Shown one piece after another: positions 1 to 10,797 of a DNA stretch of 64,000 nt. The position numbers and the translations under genes are program-made. The stretch covers positions 103,756,877 through 103,820,876 of the forward strand of contig CM038049.1 in NCBI GenBank assembly GCA_021397845.1. The letters run 5' to 3'. The stretch comes from Areca catechu. Lineage: Eukaryota; Streptophyta; Magnoliopsida; Arecales; Arecaceae. Under the pieces are notes generated by a model, which saw only the letters and a list, made by a program, of their open reading frames with translations, searched no databases and was not told the origin of the DNA. Within the stretch, counting starts at the first letter, position 1. Each line of letters opens with the position of its first letter.

Positions 1-465
1 ACTCCCATTATGTGAACTATCTATTGACAAACAGATAAGGTTCCATTATATGTTCTCAAGCTGGATCCATTCAGTGAACTCATTCTCTAATGAGCACCCT
101 TCATCCTAGTATTAGTGTCAAACACAAGTGACTGTGAGATCAGCCACCCTCTTCACCAAGTATACATAGGATGTGCTGGTCTTGCCAGAAACATTGATCC
201 CCTACTCAATGTCCCATCGACCAGGAATATTTTAGATTAGGGTTTTAAGGCTTTAGGTCTCACTGGTATGATCTCATCATAATCCTAGAACCATAGCCCT
301 AATCTATGGGGTTCATCATATAATAATAAACTTATTAAGACACAACGTATAATGAAAATAAAATGCCTTTATTAATTGATAATGTCAATACATTGGTTTG
401 GGATACAAAGAAAAATCCTATCGAAATACAACATTTCGATTGGCCTTTTGGGCATAATCCTTTCA
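1..465 (-). repeat. 3' LTR of C1 (partial)
   Basis: Bases from about 14 to 465 align almost colinearly with 7906-8360, the far part of the 5' LTR. The shared sequence ends in CCTTTCA at 465 and 8360, beside a polypurine tract here and unrelated sequence there. The remaining roughly 1.97 kb of this LTR lies left of the window. Confidence 0.92.
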
Positions 466-482
466 ATCTCCCACTTTCACTA
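466..482 (-). promoter_or_regulatory. Polypurine tract of C1
   Basis: On the minus strand this reads AGTGAAAGTGGGAGAT, a purine-rich run immediately before the 3' LTR, where plus-strand DNA synthesis would be primed. Confidence 0.8.
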
Positions 483-539
483 AAGCCAATCGCCTTTAAA
501 TTTTAACCCAATACAATCGAGGTGGCGATCAAACTCCCG

Positions 540-1040
540 CTATGGTAGAGCCTTAGTGAACGGGTCTGCTATGTTGTTCTTCATTTCAACTCTTTTAATG
601 TGGACTTCTTGTCTTTTGACAATCTCTCGAACGAGATGGAAGCATCTCAGAATGTGCTTTGATTTGTGATGAGCTCTTGGTTCCTTAGCTTGAGCGACGG
701 CTCCAATATTATCACAGTAAAGTGGTACTGGACCTTCAATCTCTAGAACAACGCCCAACTCTGAGATGAACTTCTTTTTCATCCAGACAGCTTCCTTGGC
801 AGCTTCACTAACAGCAATATATTCTGCCTCAGTTGTTGAGTCAGCTACAGTCTGTAGTTTAGAACTCTTCCAGCTTACAGCTCCTCCATTTAGGATAAAA
901 ACATATCCTGAAATAGATTTGCTATCATCTGGATCTGATTGAAAACTAGAATCTGAATAAGCTTCCAGTTTAAGATCAGATCTTCCGTATATTAGAAAAA
1001 TATCCTTAGTCTTTCTTAAGTACTTAAGGATATTTTTCAC
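540..1040 (-). pseudogene. C1 pol: RNase H domain
   Basis: A 166-codon open stretch encodes the Copia RNase H. Visible catalytic-type positions are the Asp in AYSDSS, the Glu in TEAEY and the Asp in YCDN. The usual Copia pol ending ADPFTKALP closes it. It is separated from the upstream reverse transcriptase by a TAG at about 1048 (DH*KAVKN context), so it is the broken tail of the polyprotein rather than an independent gene. Confidence 0.9.
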
Positions 1041-2033
1041 AGCCTTCTAGTGATCCTCTCCAGGATCAGCCTGAAACCTACAGGCTATACCTAAGGCATA
1101 TGCCACATCAGGCCGGGTACATAACATAGCATACATTATAGACCCTACTGCAGAAGCATAAGGTATAGAACTCATTCTATTTCTCTCTTTAGGTGTCTTA
1201 GGGGACATCTACTTTGAAAGATTTATGCCATGACCTATGGGTATGTAACCTCTTTTACTTCCCTCCATGCTAAATCTCTTTAGCACTTGATCAATATACC
1301 TAGACTCGGATAAGCCTAGCATCTTCCTAGATCTATCTCTATAGATCTTGATACCCAGTATATAGGATGCTTCTCTCATGTCTTTCATGGAAAACTATTT
1401 AGATAACCATACCTTGACTGACTGTAACATTGGGATATCATTCCCAATGAGGAGTATGTCATCCACATACAGAACCAAGAAAACTATGGCACTCCCACTA
1501 GTCTTCTTGTACACACAAGGTTCATCCTCATCTTTGATAAAGTCAAACTCTTTGACTGTCTTATCAAATCGGATGTTCCAACTCCTGGATGCTTGCTTTA
1601 ATCCATAAATGTATTTCTTCAGCCTACATACCTGATTAGGTTTAGTTTCCAAGACAAAACCTTCTAGCTGTGACATGTAGACCTCTTCCTTAAGGAAACC
1701 ATTAAAGAATGTGGTTTTCACATCCATCTGCCAGATTTCATAATCATGATATGCTGCTATAGCAAGCATGATCCGAATAGATTTGAGCATAGCAACAGGA
1801 GAAAATGTTTTATCATAATCTGTTCCCTATTTTTGTCTGAAACCCTTAGCCACTAATCTGGCTTTATATGTTTCGACTTGGCCATCTGCCCCAATCTTTT
1901 TCTTATAGACCCATTTGCATCCAATAGGGTTAACACCCTCTGGTGCATCAACCAATGTCCACACTTGGTTGACATACACGGAGTCCATTTTGGATCTCAT
2001 TGCTTCCAGCCATCTGTCTGAGTCCCTACTCAT
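1041..2033 (-). pseudogene. C1 pol: reverse transcriptase
   Basis: Pieces at 2033-1827 and 1790-1395, plus the interval down to 1041, carry the Copia reverse transcriptase. The N-terminal GCKWVYKKK and KARLVAKGF motifs are followed by WQMDVKTTFFNGFLKEEV (first catalytic Asp), then YGLKQASRSW, then LYVDDILLIGND with the catalytic YVDD. A stop near 1826 and another near 1392 break the frame. The motifs are well conserved, so decay is moderate. Confidence 0.9.
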
Positions 2034-2209
2034 GACAACATCCGTATAGGTTAGAGGCTCATCATTTTCAACGATCCGAGCTTCATTATTCTCAATAATG
2101 ACCGATACCTCTCAGGTGCATGACGCACCCTATCAGACCTACGAATAGGAGTAGTGTGTTCTGGTTCTATACTAACTATGTTATCATTTGGTTGAGGTGT
2201 ATCTATTTG

Positions 2210-3070
2210 TTAAACTTCTTTAAGTTCAATATTTCTCTCACTGCCCTTTTGTAGGATGAACTCTTTCTCCAGAAAAGTGGCATGCCTACTGACAAAAACT
2301 TTTTGTTCAGTAGGGTGGTAGAACAGATATCCTATACTATCTTTAAGATATCCGACAAATAGACACTTATCTGCTCTAGCATCCAGCTTATGTCCAAAAT
2401 TTCTTTTGACATAGGCTAGACATCCCCATATCTTAAGATATTTAAGATTGGGTTTCTTACCCCTCCATATCTCATATGGAGTGCTAGAGACAGATTTAGA
2501 TGGTACTCTATTTAAGATATTAGCCACGGTTTCCAAGGCATATCCCTAGAAGGAAACCGGTAACTCTATGAAGCACATCATTAACCGCATCATATCTAAT
2601 AAGGTACGATTCCTCCTTTCAGCAAAACCATTTAATTGTGGTGTGTAAGGAGTGGTCCATTCAGAGATAATCCCCTTTTGTTTAAGGTGATCGAGAAACT
2701 CGGTGGATAAGTATTCACCTCCTTGATCTAATCGAAGGATTTTAATTCTTTTCCCCATTTGTTTCTCTACCATACTTTGATACTCTAAAAATTTATCAAA
2801 GGCTTCGGACTTATGTTTCATAAGATACAGAAATCCGTACCTTAGAAAATCATCAATAAACGTGATGAAATAAGAGTATCCACCCTTGGCCTGAGTTGTC
2901 ATAGGCCCACATACATCTGTATGTATGAGTCCAAATAACTTAGTTGTCCTTTCTCTATATCCACTAAATGGAGTCTTGGTCATTTTATCCATGAGACATG
3001 ATTCACATGTTCCTAATGATTTATAATCATAAGGATTAATGAAATTTTCCTTGTATAACTTGCTAATCAT
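2210..3070 (-). pseudogene. C1 pol: integrase
   Basis: Two open pieces (3070-2546 and 2536-2210) encode the Copia integrase. Visible are the end of the zinc-binding module (CESC), the first catalytic Asp in HTDVCGPM, the second in RLDQGGEY (relatives usually have SDxGGE), and the catalytic Glu in AERRNRTLLD. The second piece covers the C-terminal region beginning ANILNRVPSK and reaching KCLFVGY. A stop at about 2543 separates the two. The target DNA-joining function is presumably lost. Confidence 0.9.
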
Positions 3071-3133
3071 AGTCTCACTAATATGTCCAAGCCGACGGTG
3101 CCAGAGTAAAGTATTGTTTACATCATCTCTCTT

Positions 3134-3502
3134 TCATTTGTTACTTACATGAAGTATATTCTCATTAGTAGATAGAGTTAAAAGACCATTGCAAAATATG
3201 CCATAACATATAATTTCATTAGGAAAGCTGATTGAGCAACCATTGCTCAATACATTCATAGAGCCTTGTCTAAGTAACAAGGGTACATATATGATATTTC
3301 TAATGACTTTAGGCATATAGTAACAATCTCTCAGCTCTAAGATCTTCCCCGAAGGTAACTTCAAGATATAAGTCCCTACGGCCTCTGCTTGGATGGACTC
3401 TCCTCCAGCACCATAGAGCTCGAAGTCTCCTTTCTTCAATGCTCCAAGCCTCTGCAGCCTCTGCAATGATTTGCAGATATTATGACCACAGGCGGTATCC
3501 AA
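3134..3502 (-). pseudogene. C1 pol: aspartic protease
   Basis: A 122-codon segment begins with the active-site region LDTACGHNICKSL, where DTA replaces the common DSG/DTG of Copia proteases, and continues through the usual 'GTYILKLPSGKILELRDCYY' region. A TAG just upstream of the active site (about 3508) separates it from gag, and the downstream frame is broken before integrase. Confidence 0.82.
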
Positions 3503-3505
3503 TAC

Positions 3506-4381
3506 CTAAGTATTTGAAATGGAAGAATCCAATGATAAAATATTATGAACTTCTTTCATACCTTTTGGTGCATCCGATGCACCAGGCTTCACACCTGCAA
3601 TATAAGCCTTGCAGTTCCTCTTCCAATGACCAGGCTTGCCAAAGTGAAAGCAGGTCATCTGTCCAGAGGCCTTCTTTCCTTTTTTCTTCTTGATGCCCCT
3701 TTTTGGGTTCAATCTCCTCTTGGAACCCTTTCTGCCTGACTTCTTCTTGTTGATCCCATCCACAAGAAGAAGTGAAGCCTTATTTTTCTTTAAATGGCTC
3801 TCTGCTATTTTTAACATGTTTAACAGCTCAAGCAAGGAAGTGTTAAGTTTGTTCATATGATAATTAAGAACAAACTGTGAAAATGACTCCGGGAGTGACT
3901 GCAGGATCAAATCCTGATTCAACTCCCCATCCATAACAAAACCCAATTGATCTAATTGAGTGATCAGGTCAATAACCATCAGTACGTGGTCTTGTACGGA
4001 TGTACCTTCTGTCATTCTCGCACGGAACAACTGCTTAGATATCTCATATCTAGCAGTTCGACTATGTTCTCTATATAGCTCTTTTAGATTGAGAAGTATG
4101 GAGTTAGTTTCCATGCTATCATGTTGCCTCTGCAACTCATTGGTCATAGAGGCAAGCATGATACATTTGACAGTGAGTGAGTCATTTTGCCACATCTTGT
4201 ATGTGGTCTTTTCCTCTTGCAAGGCATCTTCCCTTAAAGGTTCCAAGGTAGGGGTATCAAGAATGTAAGAAAGTTTTTCCTGGCTGATTACTATCTTTAG
4301 GTTTCTCAACCAATCAACATAGTTCAGTCTAGTCAATTTATTGGCATCAAGTATACTACGGAGTGAGAGTGAAGAGGCCAT
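3506..4381 (-). pseudogene. C1 gag
   Basis: A 291-codon ORF starts with ATG at 4381. Residues about 10-190 match the Copia gag family (UBN2/gag_pre type; YVDWLRNLKI, KMWQNDSLTVKCIMLASM). A Lys/Arg-rich stretch and a zinc knuckle near residue 245 follow. The knuckle reads CFHFGKPGHWKRNC, so the second Cys of CX2CX4HX4C is replaced by Phe, which should impair zinc and RNA binding. It ends next to the protease segment. It is the longest uninterrupted part of C1. Confidence 0.88.
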
Positions 4382-5906
4382 TTAATCTACATTAACAAAG
4401 AACATAACATAAGCAAACAACCAATGTTGACAAAACATAACAAAATTAGGACTTTAACTTAATTATGTCTCCCACTATTTTATCAAGCATCATAACTCTT
4501 TATATGATGATCGAGAAACCCTAATTGGTTTTCTTAGTAGGGTTGAGATCCTAATTCCTTATAAAGAACTTGTGTGTTCACAACAAATCTTATATAAGTT
4601 CAAAGGTAGGAGAACTCTTTTCAATTGTAACTCATACAATTCTCAACATATCCTGGCCTCTAAAATATTAATAGCCTTGTGTGTGCACAACAAACTATAA
4701 TATTTTAGTTAAGTAAAACCCTTCATTCCTTTATAGTCATGATTGTAATAATAATACCCCTGTGTGTACACAATAAAGTATTATATTAAATCATGCCATA
4801 AGCATCAAATGCACCAGGCCAAAATTGTGTTACTCACCATAATAGGCCTTGTGTGTACACAACAAACCTAATACGGATCATAACATAATAATGACCTAGC
4901 ATGAAGGAAGGCCTAATGTAGTGAATATTACACTAAGCATATCAATCAAGAATTAAGTTAAACTTATCGGCCACGTAAGTGGGAGAGTGTTGGGAGTCCC
5001 CCCGTTGCTTTCCAAGATACCAATAAAAATTGGCCAGGTCAGTCAACGGAACCAATTAAAAACCACATCTTCTTTACCGATCATGAACCACTTTTCCTAG
5101 ACACTGAATGATCAACTAATCATCTTGATTATTTTGCTTTTCGTATATGACACTATAGCTTAATATAATTTTAATAGAGGGCAATTCAAATAGAAGCACA
5201 TTCTAATATTACCATTCAATCAACCATGCATCATATATCATTTTATAATGTGCCAAGTATGTCATCATACTAGGACAACCATCTACCACATAATGGATCC
5301 ACCATTATGCCAGGGCAACCTTATTTCAGTATGATGACTATAAACCTAAACATATCTCTATATCGGTTAAGGTTTAAGTGAAAACCCTAACCAGTGACAT
5401 ACATATATGCATAAACATATCAATCATATGTAACTTTAAACTTTTGTAGAGTCCTACAAAATTGGGCAACTTCAAATTTTGTAGAATCCTACAAAAAATG
5501 GGCAACCTCAAGAGTTCTACAAAATTGGTCAACTTCAATTTTGTAGAGTCCTACCAAAATGGGCAACCTCAAGAGTCCTACAAAATTGGACAACTTCAAT
5601 TTTGTAGAGTCCTACCAAAATGGGTAACCTCAACAGTTCTACAAAATTGGGAAACTTCAATTTTGTAGAGTCCTACCAAAATGGGCAACCTCAAGAGTTC
5701 TACAAAATTGGGCAACTTCAATTTTGTAGAGTCCTAACAAAATGGGCAACCTCAAGAGTTCTACAAAATTGGGCAACTTCAATTTTGTACAGTCCTACCA
5801 AAATGGGCAACCTTAAGAGTCCTACAAAATTGGGCAACTTCAATTTTGTAAAGTCCTACCAAAATGGGCAACCTCAAATTTTGTATGATTTAGCCCTAAT
5901 AAGGTG
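4382..5906 (-). other. C1 5' leader, non-coding
   Basis: The stretch between gag and the primer site has no supported gene. It contains spaced TTGTGTGTGCACAACAAA-like palindromic words (about 4565-4870) and the 61-bp hairpin array listed separately. A leader of about 1.5 kb is long for a Copia element. Confidence 0.7.
5430..5885 (-). repeat. 61-bp tandem repeat with a hairpin in each unit
   Basis: About 7.5 copies are spaced exactly 61 bases (for example GGGCAACC at 5500, 5561, 5622 and 5683). Each unit contains TACAAAATTG, an 8-base spacer GGCAACTT, then CAATTTTGTA, a perfect 10-bp inverted repeat in the best units. The period is not a multiple of three. The array sits in the transcribed leader of C1 just after the primer site. 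Confidence 0.93.
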
Positions 5907-5918
5907 GCTCGGATACCA
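5907..5918 (-). promoter_or_regulatory. Primer binding site of C1 (initiator tRNA-Met)
   Basis: On the minus strand this reads TGGTATCCGAGC, one mismatch from TGGTATCAGAGC, the plant tRNA-Met primer site. It is two bases from the LTR edge at 5921. Confidence 0.88.
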
Positions 5919-5920
5919 CT

Positions 5921-8360
5921 TGTTGGGTTTGGTGAACAGGGCAGAAGCGTGGATTTCAAAAATTTATTATGAAACCACTACCAAACCCTTAACCCAAGAC
6001 CTCCTTACTAGGAATTAAAATATATAAACATGCATATATGATATAAACTAGAGTTCAGGCACCAACCAGAACCGCTAGTATCCAATCCGATGAAGAAAAC
6101 CCTGATTCAGCCTTCTTCTCCACCAGGCACCCAAACGTTTGCCCTCCAACGGTGATCCACATGGGGCTTGACCAAGACACCAGCACCTTCAAAGAACTTG
6201 GTTCCACCAACTAGACTTTCAAACTTAAGCCTAATAGGATTTGGGCAAATTCCAATCCAATTGTACTAACTCTTCTTTGAATCAGCCTTTCTACTCCTTC
6301 CCTTCTTCTTCCTCTTCTTCTCTTCTTTTCTTTTCCCTAATTCCTCTCCTGATTTGAGCACTCCTAAGCCTTCCAAAGACCTTTTCCTAAAAGGGCTAGA
6401 GTATTTAGGACAAGAGGATAGGTTGTAATAAAAATAAGAAAGGAAGAAGTCTTCGGGATCAATTTTTTTTTTTAACACCCCGAGAGGCTACGCTATTTAT
6501 AGCGCACATTCATGCCAAAAGACTTGACTCTTCTGTTAGGACACGAAGCTTGGTTAGTGTTGCGATCCTTGGATTCAAAACTTCCGAGAAAAAGAAGCAG
6601 AGTGACTCTTTTAATCAAGAGTCGCTTCTCTTCTTAAATCTAAACGCCATACTTTAAACCAAGCGACTTCTGGATTTTTAATCTGCGCCTAAGAGGTGTT
6701 AGGACATGCACCAGAGGAGTCCACGCAATTTATCTTTCTCAAAATGTGCATGAAAAATAGGGGACGACACTCTTAGCGCCAAGAGGCCCAAAGGGCGTGG
6801 ACTCTTCTTCTTTTGGCATGAAGATGTGTACAAAGGGGCGTGGAAGACTCCAAGAGGCATGAAAGTGTGTTTGACTTGGTCCTCTGCTTAATGCGGAAGG
6901 ACTCTTGGCTAGGGGGCACCTCTGGATTATTTTCTCATGCAATTTATATGTAGAAAACATGTTGGTGCCCAAGAGTCCCACTTAGTCCAAACATTTCACA
7001 TGCCCAACTTAGCCCAATTGCTAAATGGATAATCTCAGGCTAATTAATCCAAATTGGCTGACTTAAACCTTGGTCTTCTAGCCAAGGACTGACCTAACAC
7101 TTTAGCCAAATTTATTTGACTTTAATTAATCCAAATTAGCCCAAATAGGAACCTGATTCGAAATCGATTCGAATCTAGGTGCTAGGGTTTGCAACACGTG
7201 CTAGCATGTTCACTTGCAAACATGGTTTAATCCAATTAAACCCTTGATCAGAACCCTTTGTGTGTGTCCCATTGGGTTCCACATCTAGCCAGCAGTGAGT
7301 TCGGGTGTAACTTGACCTAATTCATTGGATCACATCCAAACCGATTTAGGCCCGAATAGGTCAATTAGAATCCAATTCTAATTAACTGATTGAATTACCA
7401 TAATTCAATCAAATCCCTACAAGACAAGATTGACATCTAGCAACGTATCATGCCTACCTGGAAGATGTGGAATTTTGGTGGCATTACCAAAATACTCTTC
7501 AGTGTTGAGTTTCCGGGCAATTCAGTCCTTCGATCAGCTTGCACCCTGAATATTACTATGGATATGGATACTTGTCAAATCTAATTTTATATTCATTCCT
7601 AGCTCAATCTGATAATGATGATTCATTAATGAACCATTAGAAACTATTTCTAATGTTCATACTTTGATCAAAGATTTCCCGAATCTTCATTTGATCTAAA
7701 TCAGCTAGATGCGATTCCCTCTTACTAGGGTTGATCGATTCCTTTTTGACCTACTCACAACCTCCATATGCAATCCACCATACCCAGTATCACCCCATGC
7801 ATGACTCAGTGTCATGATTGAGTGTGAACCAAAGTATGGATTCATGCATACAAGGTACCATGGCAGTCTCAGATCAAAGGACTACATGCACTACTCCGAC
7901 TATGAGAACTATCTATTGACAAACATATAAGGTTCCATTAGATGTTCTCAAGCTGGATTGATTCAGTGAACTCATTCTCTAATGAGCACACTTCATCCTA
8001 GTATTACTGTCAAACACAAGTGACTGTGAGATCAGTCACCCTCTTCACCAAGTATACATAGGATGTGCTGGTCTTGCCGGAAACATTGATCCCCTACTCA
8101 ACATCCCATCGATCAGGAATATTTTAGATTAGGGTTTTAAGTCTTTAGGTCTCACTGATATGATCTCATCATAACCCTCTTAGAACCATAGCCCTAATCT
8201 ATGGGGTTCATCATATAATAATAAAATAATTAAGACACAGCGTATGATGAAAATAAAATATCTTTATTAATTGATAATGTCAATACATTGGTTTGGGATA
8301 CAAAGGAAAATCCCATCGAAATACAACATTTCGAATGGCCTTTAGGGCATAATCCTTTCA
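5921..8360 (-). repeat. 5' LTR of C1
   Basis: The LTR runs from TGTTGGG at 5921 to CCTTTCA at 8360 (2440 bp). On the minus strand it starts TGAAAGG and ends CCCAACA. The 7906-8360 part matches the partial 3' LTR. Short ORFs within it (6266-6478, 6739-6981) are low-complexity or unremarkable, and I see no genes. It should contain the element's promoter, but I could not fix a clear TATA box. Confidence 0.9.
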
Positions 8361-9900
8361 ACATTGTTATAGGACGACGATATATCAAGTGTAGGTTGTT
8401 GTATGTCACATTTGTTGGTGATCCTCTTAACCAAGGACTATGGAGACACCGGTGTGACATGCAAGTGAAATGTGTGACATCTCACTAAACGTGACCATTT
8501 GTGGAGCTCCCTTCTGCCAAAGGGTTGCTCGCGAAGGGATATGGGTATATGTATCCCTCAGACCTGAGGTCACCATAGCAGCTTGCAAGCAACTAACTGT
8601 ACTTTTGTACCGGACTACCTGGATTTCTAATCCAGTGATAGAAGGTTACTGGGTGTAGTCAAGTATTTGTGGAGTGGTGGTGGATCAAGATGGAATTGAC
8701 CTCTCCAAATAGTTTGGAGTGAATGACTCACTATGTCTCAGTTTAGCAAAACAATAGCCAGGGTAGTTCTTTTAAGGAGTCGCAGAACTTGTGAGGTTGA
8801 GACATGATCTAGATTAACCTAATTAGGGTTGGCAGTGTAATCCTAGGTTATCCTGAGCATTATGAGGTTAAAGGAATGAATTATGCGGTAACCATGTGCC
8901 AGAGGTTCTTATGAGGTGCTCTGTATCTTCGACCTATCCGGACATCGGGTATCATTGCTAGATGAGGACTTTGACTGGTACTGCAAATGTTCTAGTACTA
9001 TCGGCTTAGTGTTTGAACCTAAGGGGTCACACACCATAGAGGATTTTTATTTGATCTTAAGGCTAATCTATGATTGAGAATCGTCTGCCATCATTGGAAG
9101 TCAATATGATTGATTTTGTTCTAAGTGTCGGCACTTGGAATTTTGCAGGTGTCGACACTTAGTGAAGTATCGACACTTGGCAATTTTCGTGAGTCGACAC
9201 ATCCTGTGATGAGCAGAATTCTACGAAGATTTTTCTAGGAGGATTTTGGGTAAGTTTTGACCTGGTTTGAATTTTGAATTCAAACCAGTTTTGGCTCCAA
9301 GTTTATTTGGTATGATACTCATATTTACCTTCTTGGGTTGGACCCATTTGGTATGGCCTTAATCCTCTCGCCCATTCTCTCCCCTCATCTCTCCTTCCTC
9401 TTTCTCCCTCTCATGGCTGTACCTATAAATGAAGGTCATTCTATAGGCTGCAGAGGTTACAACAACTAGAGAGACAATAGCAAGAGAAAAGAAAGAGAAG
9501 GGTTTGTGAGGTCTAGGGACTGGGTGTGAGAAACCTAGCATTCAAGCTAGGTCTTGGGAAGAGAGTCTTTTGGGAAAGGGTTCCAACTCTCCTCCTCGTC
9601 TTCTTGGAAGAAGAAGATCGACCCAAGTATCCTGAAGGGATAGCACTCCGAAATAGTTGATTATAGTCGAGCCCAGGTGTGGATTACTTATAGAGGCCAG
9701 ACACGTGTGTGGCTCGGGCACCTTCCTCCTTCCACAACTTTTCTCCAATATAAAGGTATGGTACTTTTATATTTGTATTTCTATCTTGCTTTGATGTTAT
9801 AATGCATGCTATTACATTATGCTAGATCTTGTTGCAGGCAGATCGGTAGATCATTTAGATCTACCTACCGAGCCTTCTGCTATGCATGTTATAAAATTAT
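8361..9900 (+). repeat. Probable Copia-type LTR remnant
   Basis: No coding sequence is supported. The style is that of a plus-strand Copia LTR: a unique 5' part, GGGGTCACACACC at about 9025, four copies of a TGTCGACACTT-like motif (9121-9206), a TATA-like TATAAATG at 9424, and a purine/pyrimidine-rich transcribed leader. I found no partner LTR, primer site or target duplication, so the boundaries are approximate and a solo or truncated LTR is only my best reading. Confidence 0.4.
9121..9206. repeat. Cluster of TGTCGACACTT-like palindromes
   Basis: GTGTCGGCACTT, GTGTCGACACTT, TATCGACACTT and GAGTCGACAC occur within about 85 bases, centred on GTCGAC. They lie about 220 bases upstream of the TATA-like box at 9424, so they could be repeated promoter elements of the LTR. 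Confidence 0.6.
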
Positions 9901-9993
9901 TTTAAAATACATATTTTCTGCTCCACTTTCGTGAATGCATGCTTACATATTGGTATACTTCGTAGATGCACTTCACCTTCAGGAAGGCCCCTA

Positions 9994-10083
9994 TGGAGTA
10001 GTCGAGGTCCTTCCACCTGGAGCCTACCACCTTGTCGATCCCCAATGGAGTAGTCGAGGTCCTTCCACCTGGAGCCTACCACC
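9994..10083. repeat. 52-bp direct duplication
   Basis: The 38-base core starting TGGAGTAGTCGAGG at 9994 recurs at 10046, 52 bases later, with perfect identity over the core. The surrounding 9900-10260 has no recognisable gene. Confidence 0.8.
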
Positions 10084-10335
10084 TCGCCGGGATCGACAGT
10101 GATGGAAGTCTAAGGGCTTACCTTAAAAAATGTAAGGCTCCCCCATTTTTAGTAAAAGTTCCCTTTCAGTGCAATGTCATCTTTGCCCTGCAGGAAAACC
10201 ATCACCCGATCCTAGGCCTGGTGATTCAAGCCAAGAAACATCTGATGCCTTGAACTTGCCATCGTGCTGATAGCGCAGAGATGTCAGCGGGAGTCCCCAA
10301 AGTTCTACCTTCTATCGCGAGGCTCACAGGTCAGC

Positions 10336-10797
10336 ACCAAAGCTCGGAAACTCCCGAAGCTCGGCACCTAAGCTCAAAAACTCCTGAAGCCTAGCACCAA
10401 AGTCCAAAAACACCTGAAGCCTGGCATCAGAGCCCGAAAACTCAAGAAGCCTGGCACCAAAACCCGGAAACTCTTGAAGCTCGGCACCAAAGCCCGAAAA
10501 CTCCTGAAGCCTGGCATCAAAGCCCGAAAACTCTCGAAGCCTAGCATCAAAGCCTGAAAACTCCTGAAGCCTGGCACCAAAGTCTGGACACTCTCGAAGC
10601 TTGGCACCAAAGCCTAGAACCTTCTGAAGCCTAACAATAAAGCTCAAAAACCGGTGAAGCCCAGTATCAAAGCTCAAAAACTCCTGAAGACCGGTACCTA
10701 AGACTGGAAACTCCTGAATCCTGGCATCTAAGCCCGGAAGCTCCTGAAGCCCGGCACCTAAGCCGAAAAACTCCTGAAGCCCTGCACCTGTCATCAT
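10336..10797. repeat. 30-bp satellite array, about 15 units
   Basis: The unit resembles GGCACCAAAGCCCGAAAACTCCTGAAGCCT with point changes. It matches the segment of the neighbouring 114-bp unit that reads GCACCTCAAGCCAGGAAACTC, so it looks like a local expansion of part of that longer unit. Because 30 is divisible by three, the minus strand stays open for 159 codons with a 10-residue period, but this is a by-product of the repeat. Confidence 0.92.

Larger units (their letters stand above)
1..8360 (-). mobile_element. Copia-superfamily LTR retrotransposon C1, left end outside the window
   Basis: Read on the minus strand the order is 5' LTR (5921-8360), primer site, leader with tandem repeats, gag, protease, integrase, reverse transcriptase, RNase H, polypurine tract and 3' LTR (1-465, truncated by the window). 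Integrase before reverse transcriptase is the defining Copia order. The LTR is long (2440 bp). The coding region is broken by several stops and frameshifts, so the element is not autonomous now. The lineage within Copia is not certain; a Tork/Angela-type element is my best guess from the gag N-terminus and the long LTRs. Confidence 0.93.

Noticed and set aside
5462..6018. Plus-strand ORFs over the 61-bp array
   Set aside because: They run antisense to C1, follow the tandem repeat and then the primer site and LTR edge, and encode only repeat translation.
10336..10797. Regular 30-bp repeats as a CRISPR-like array
   Set aside because: No spacers: units are contiguous. Plant nuclear context.
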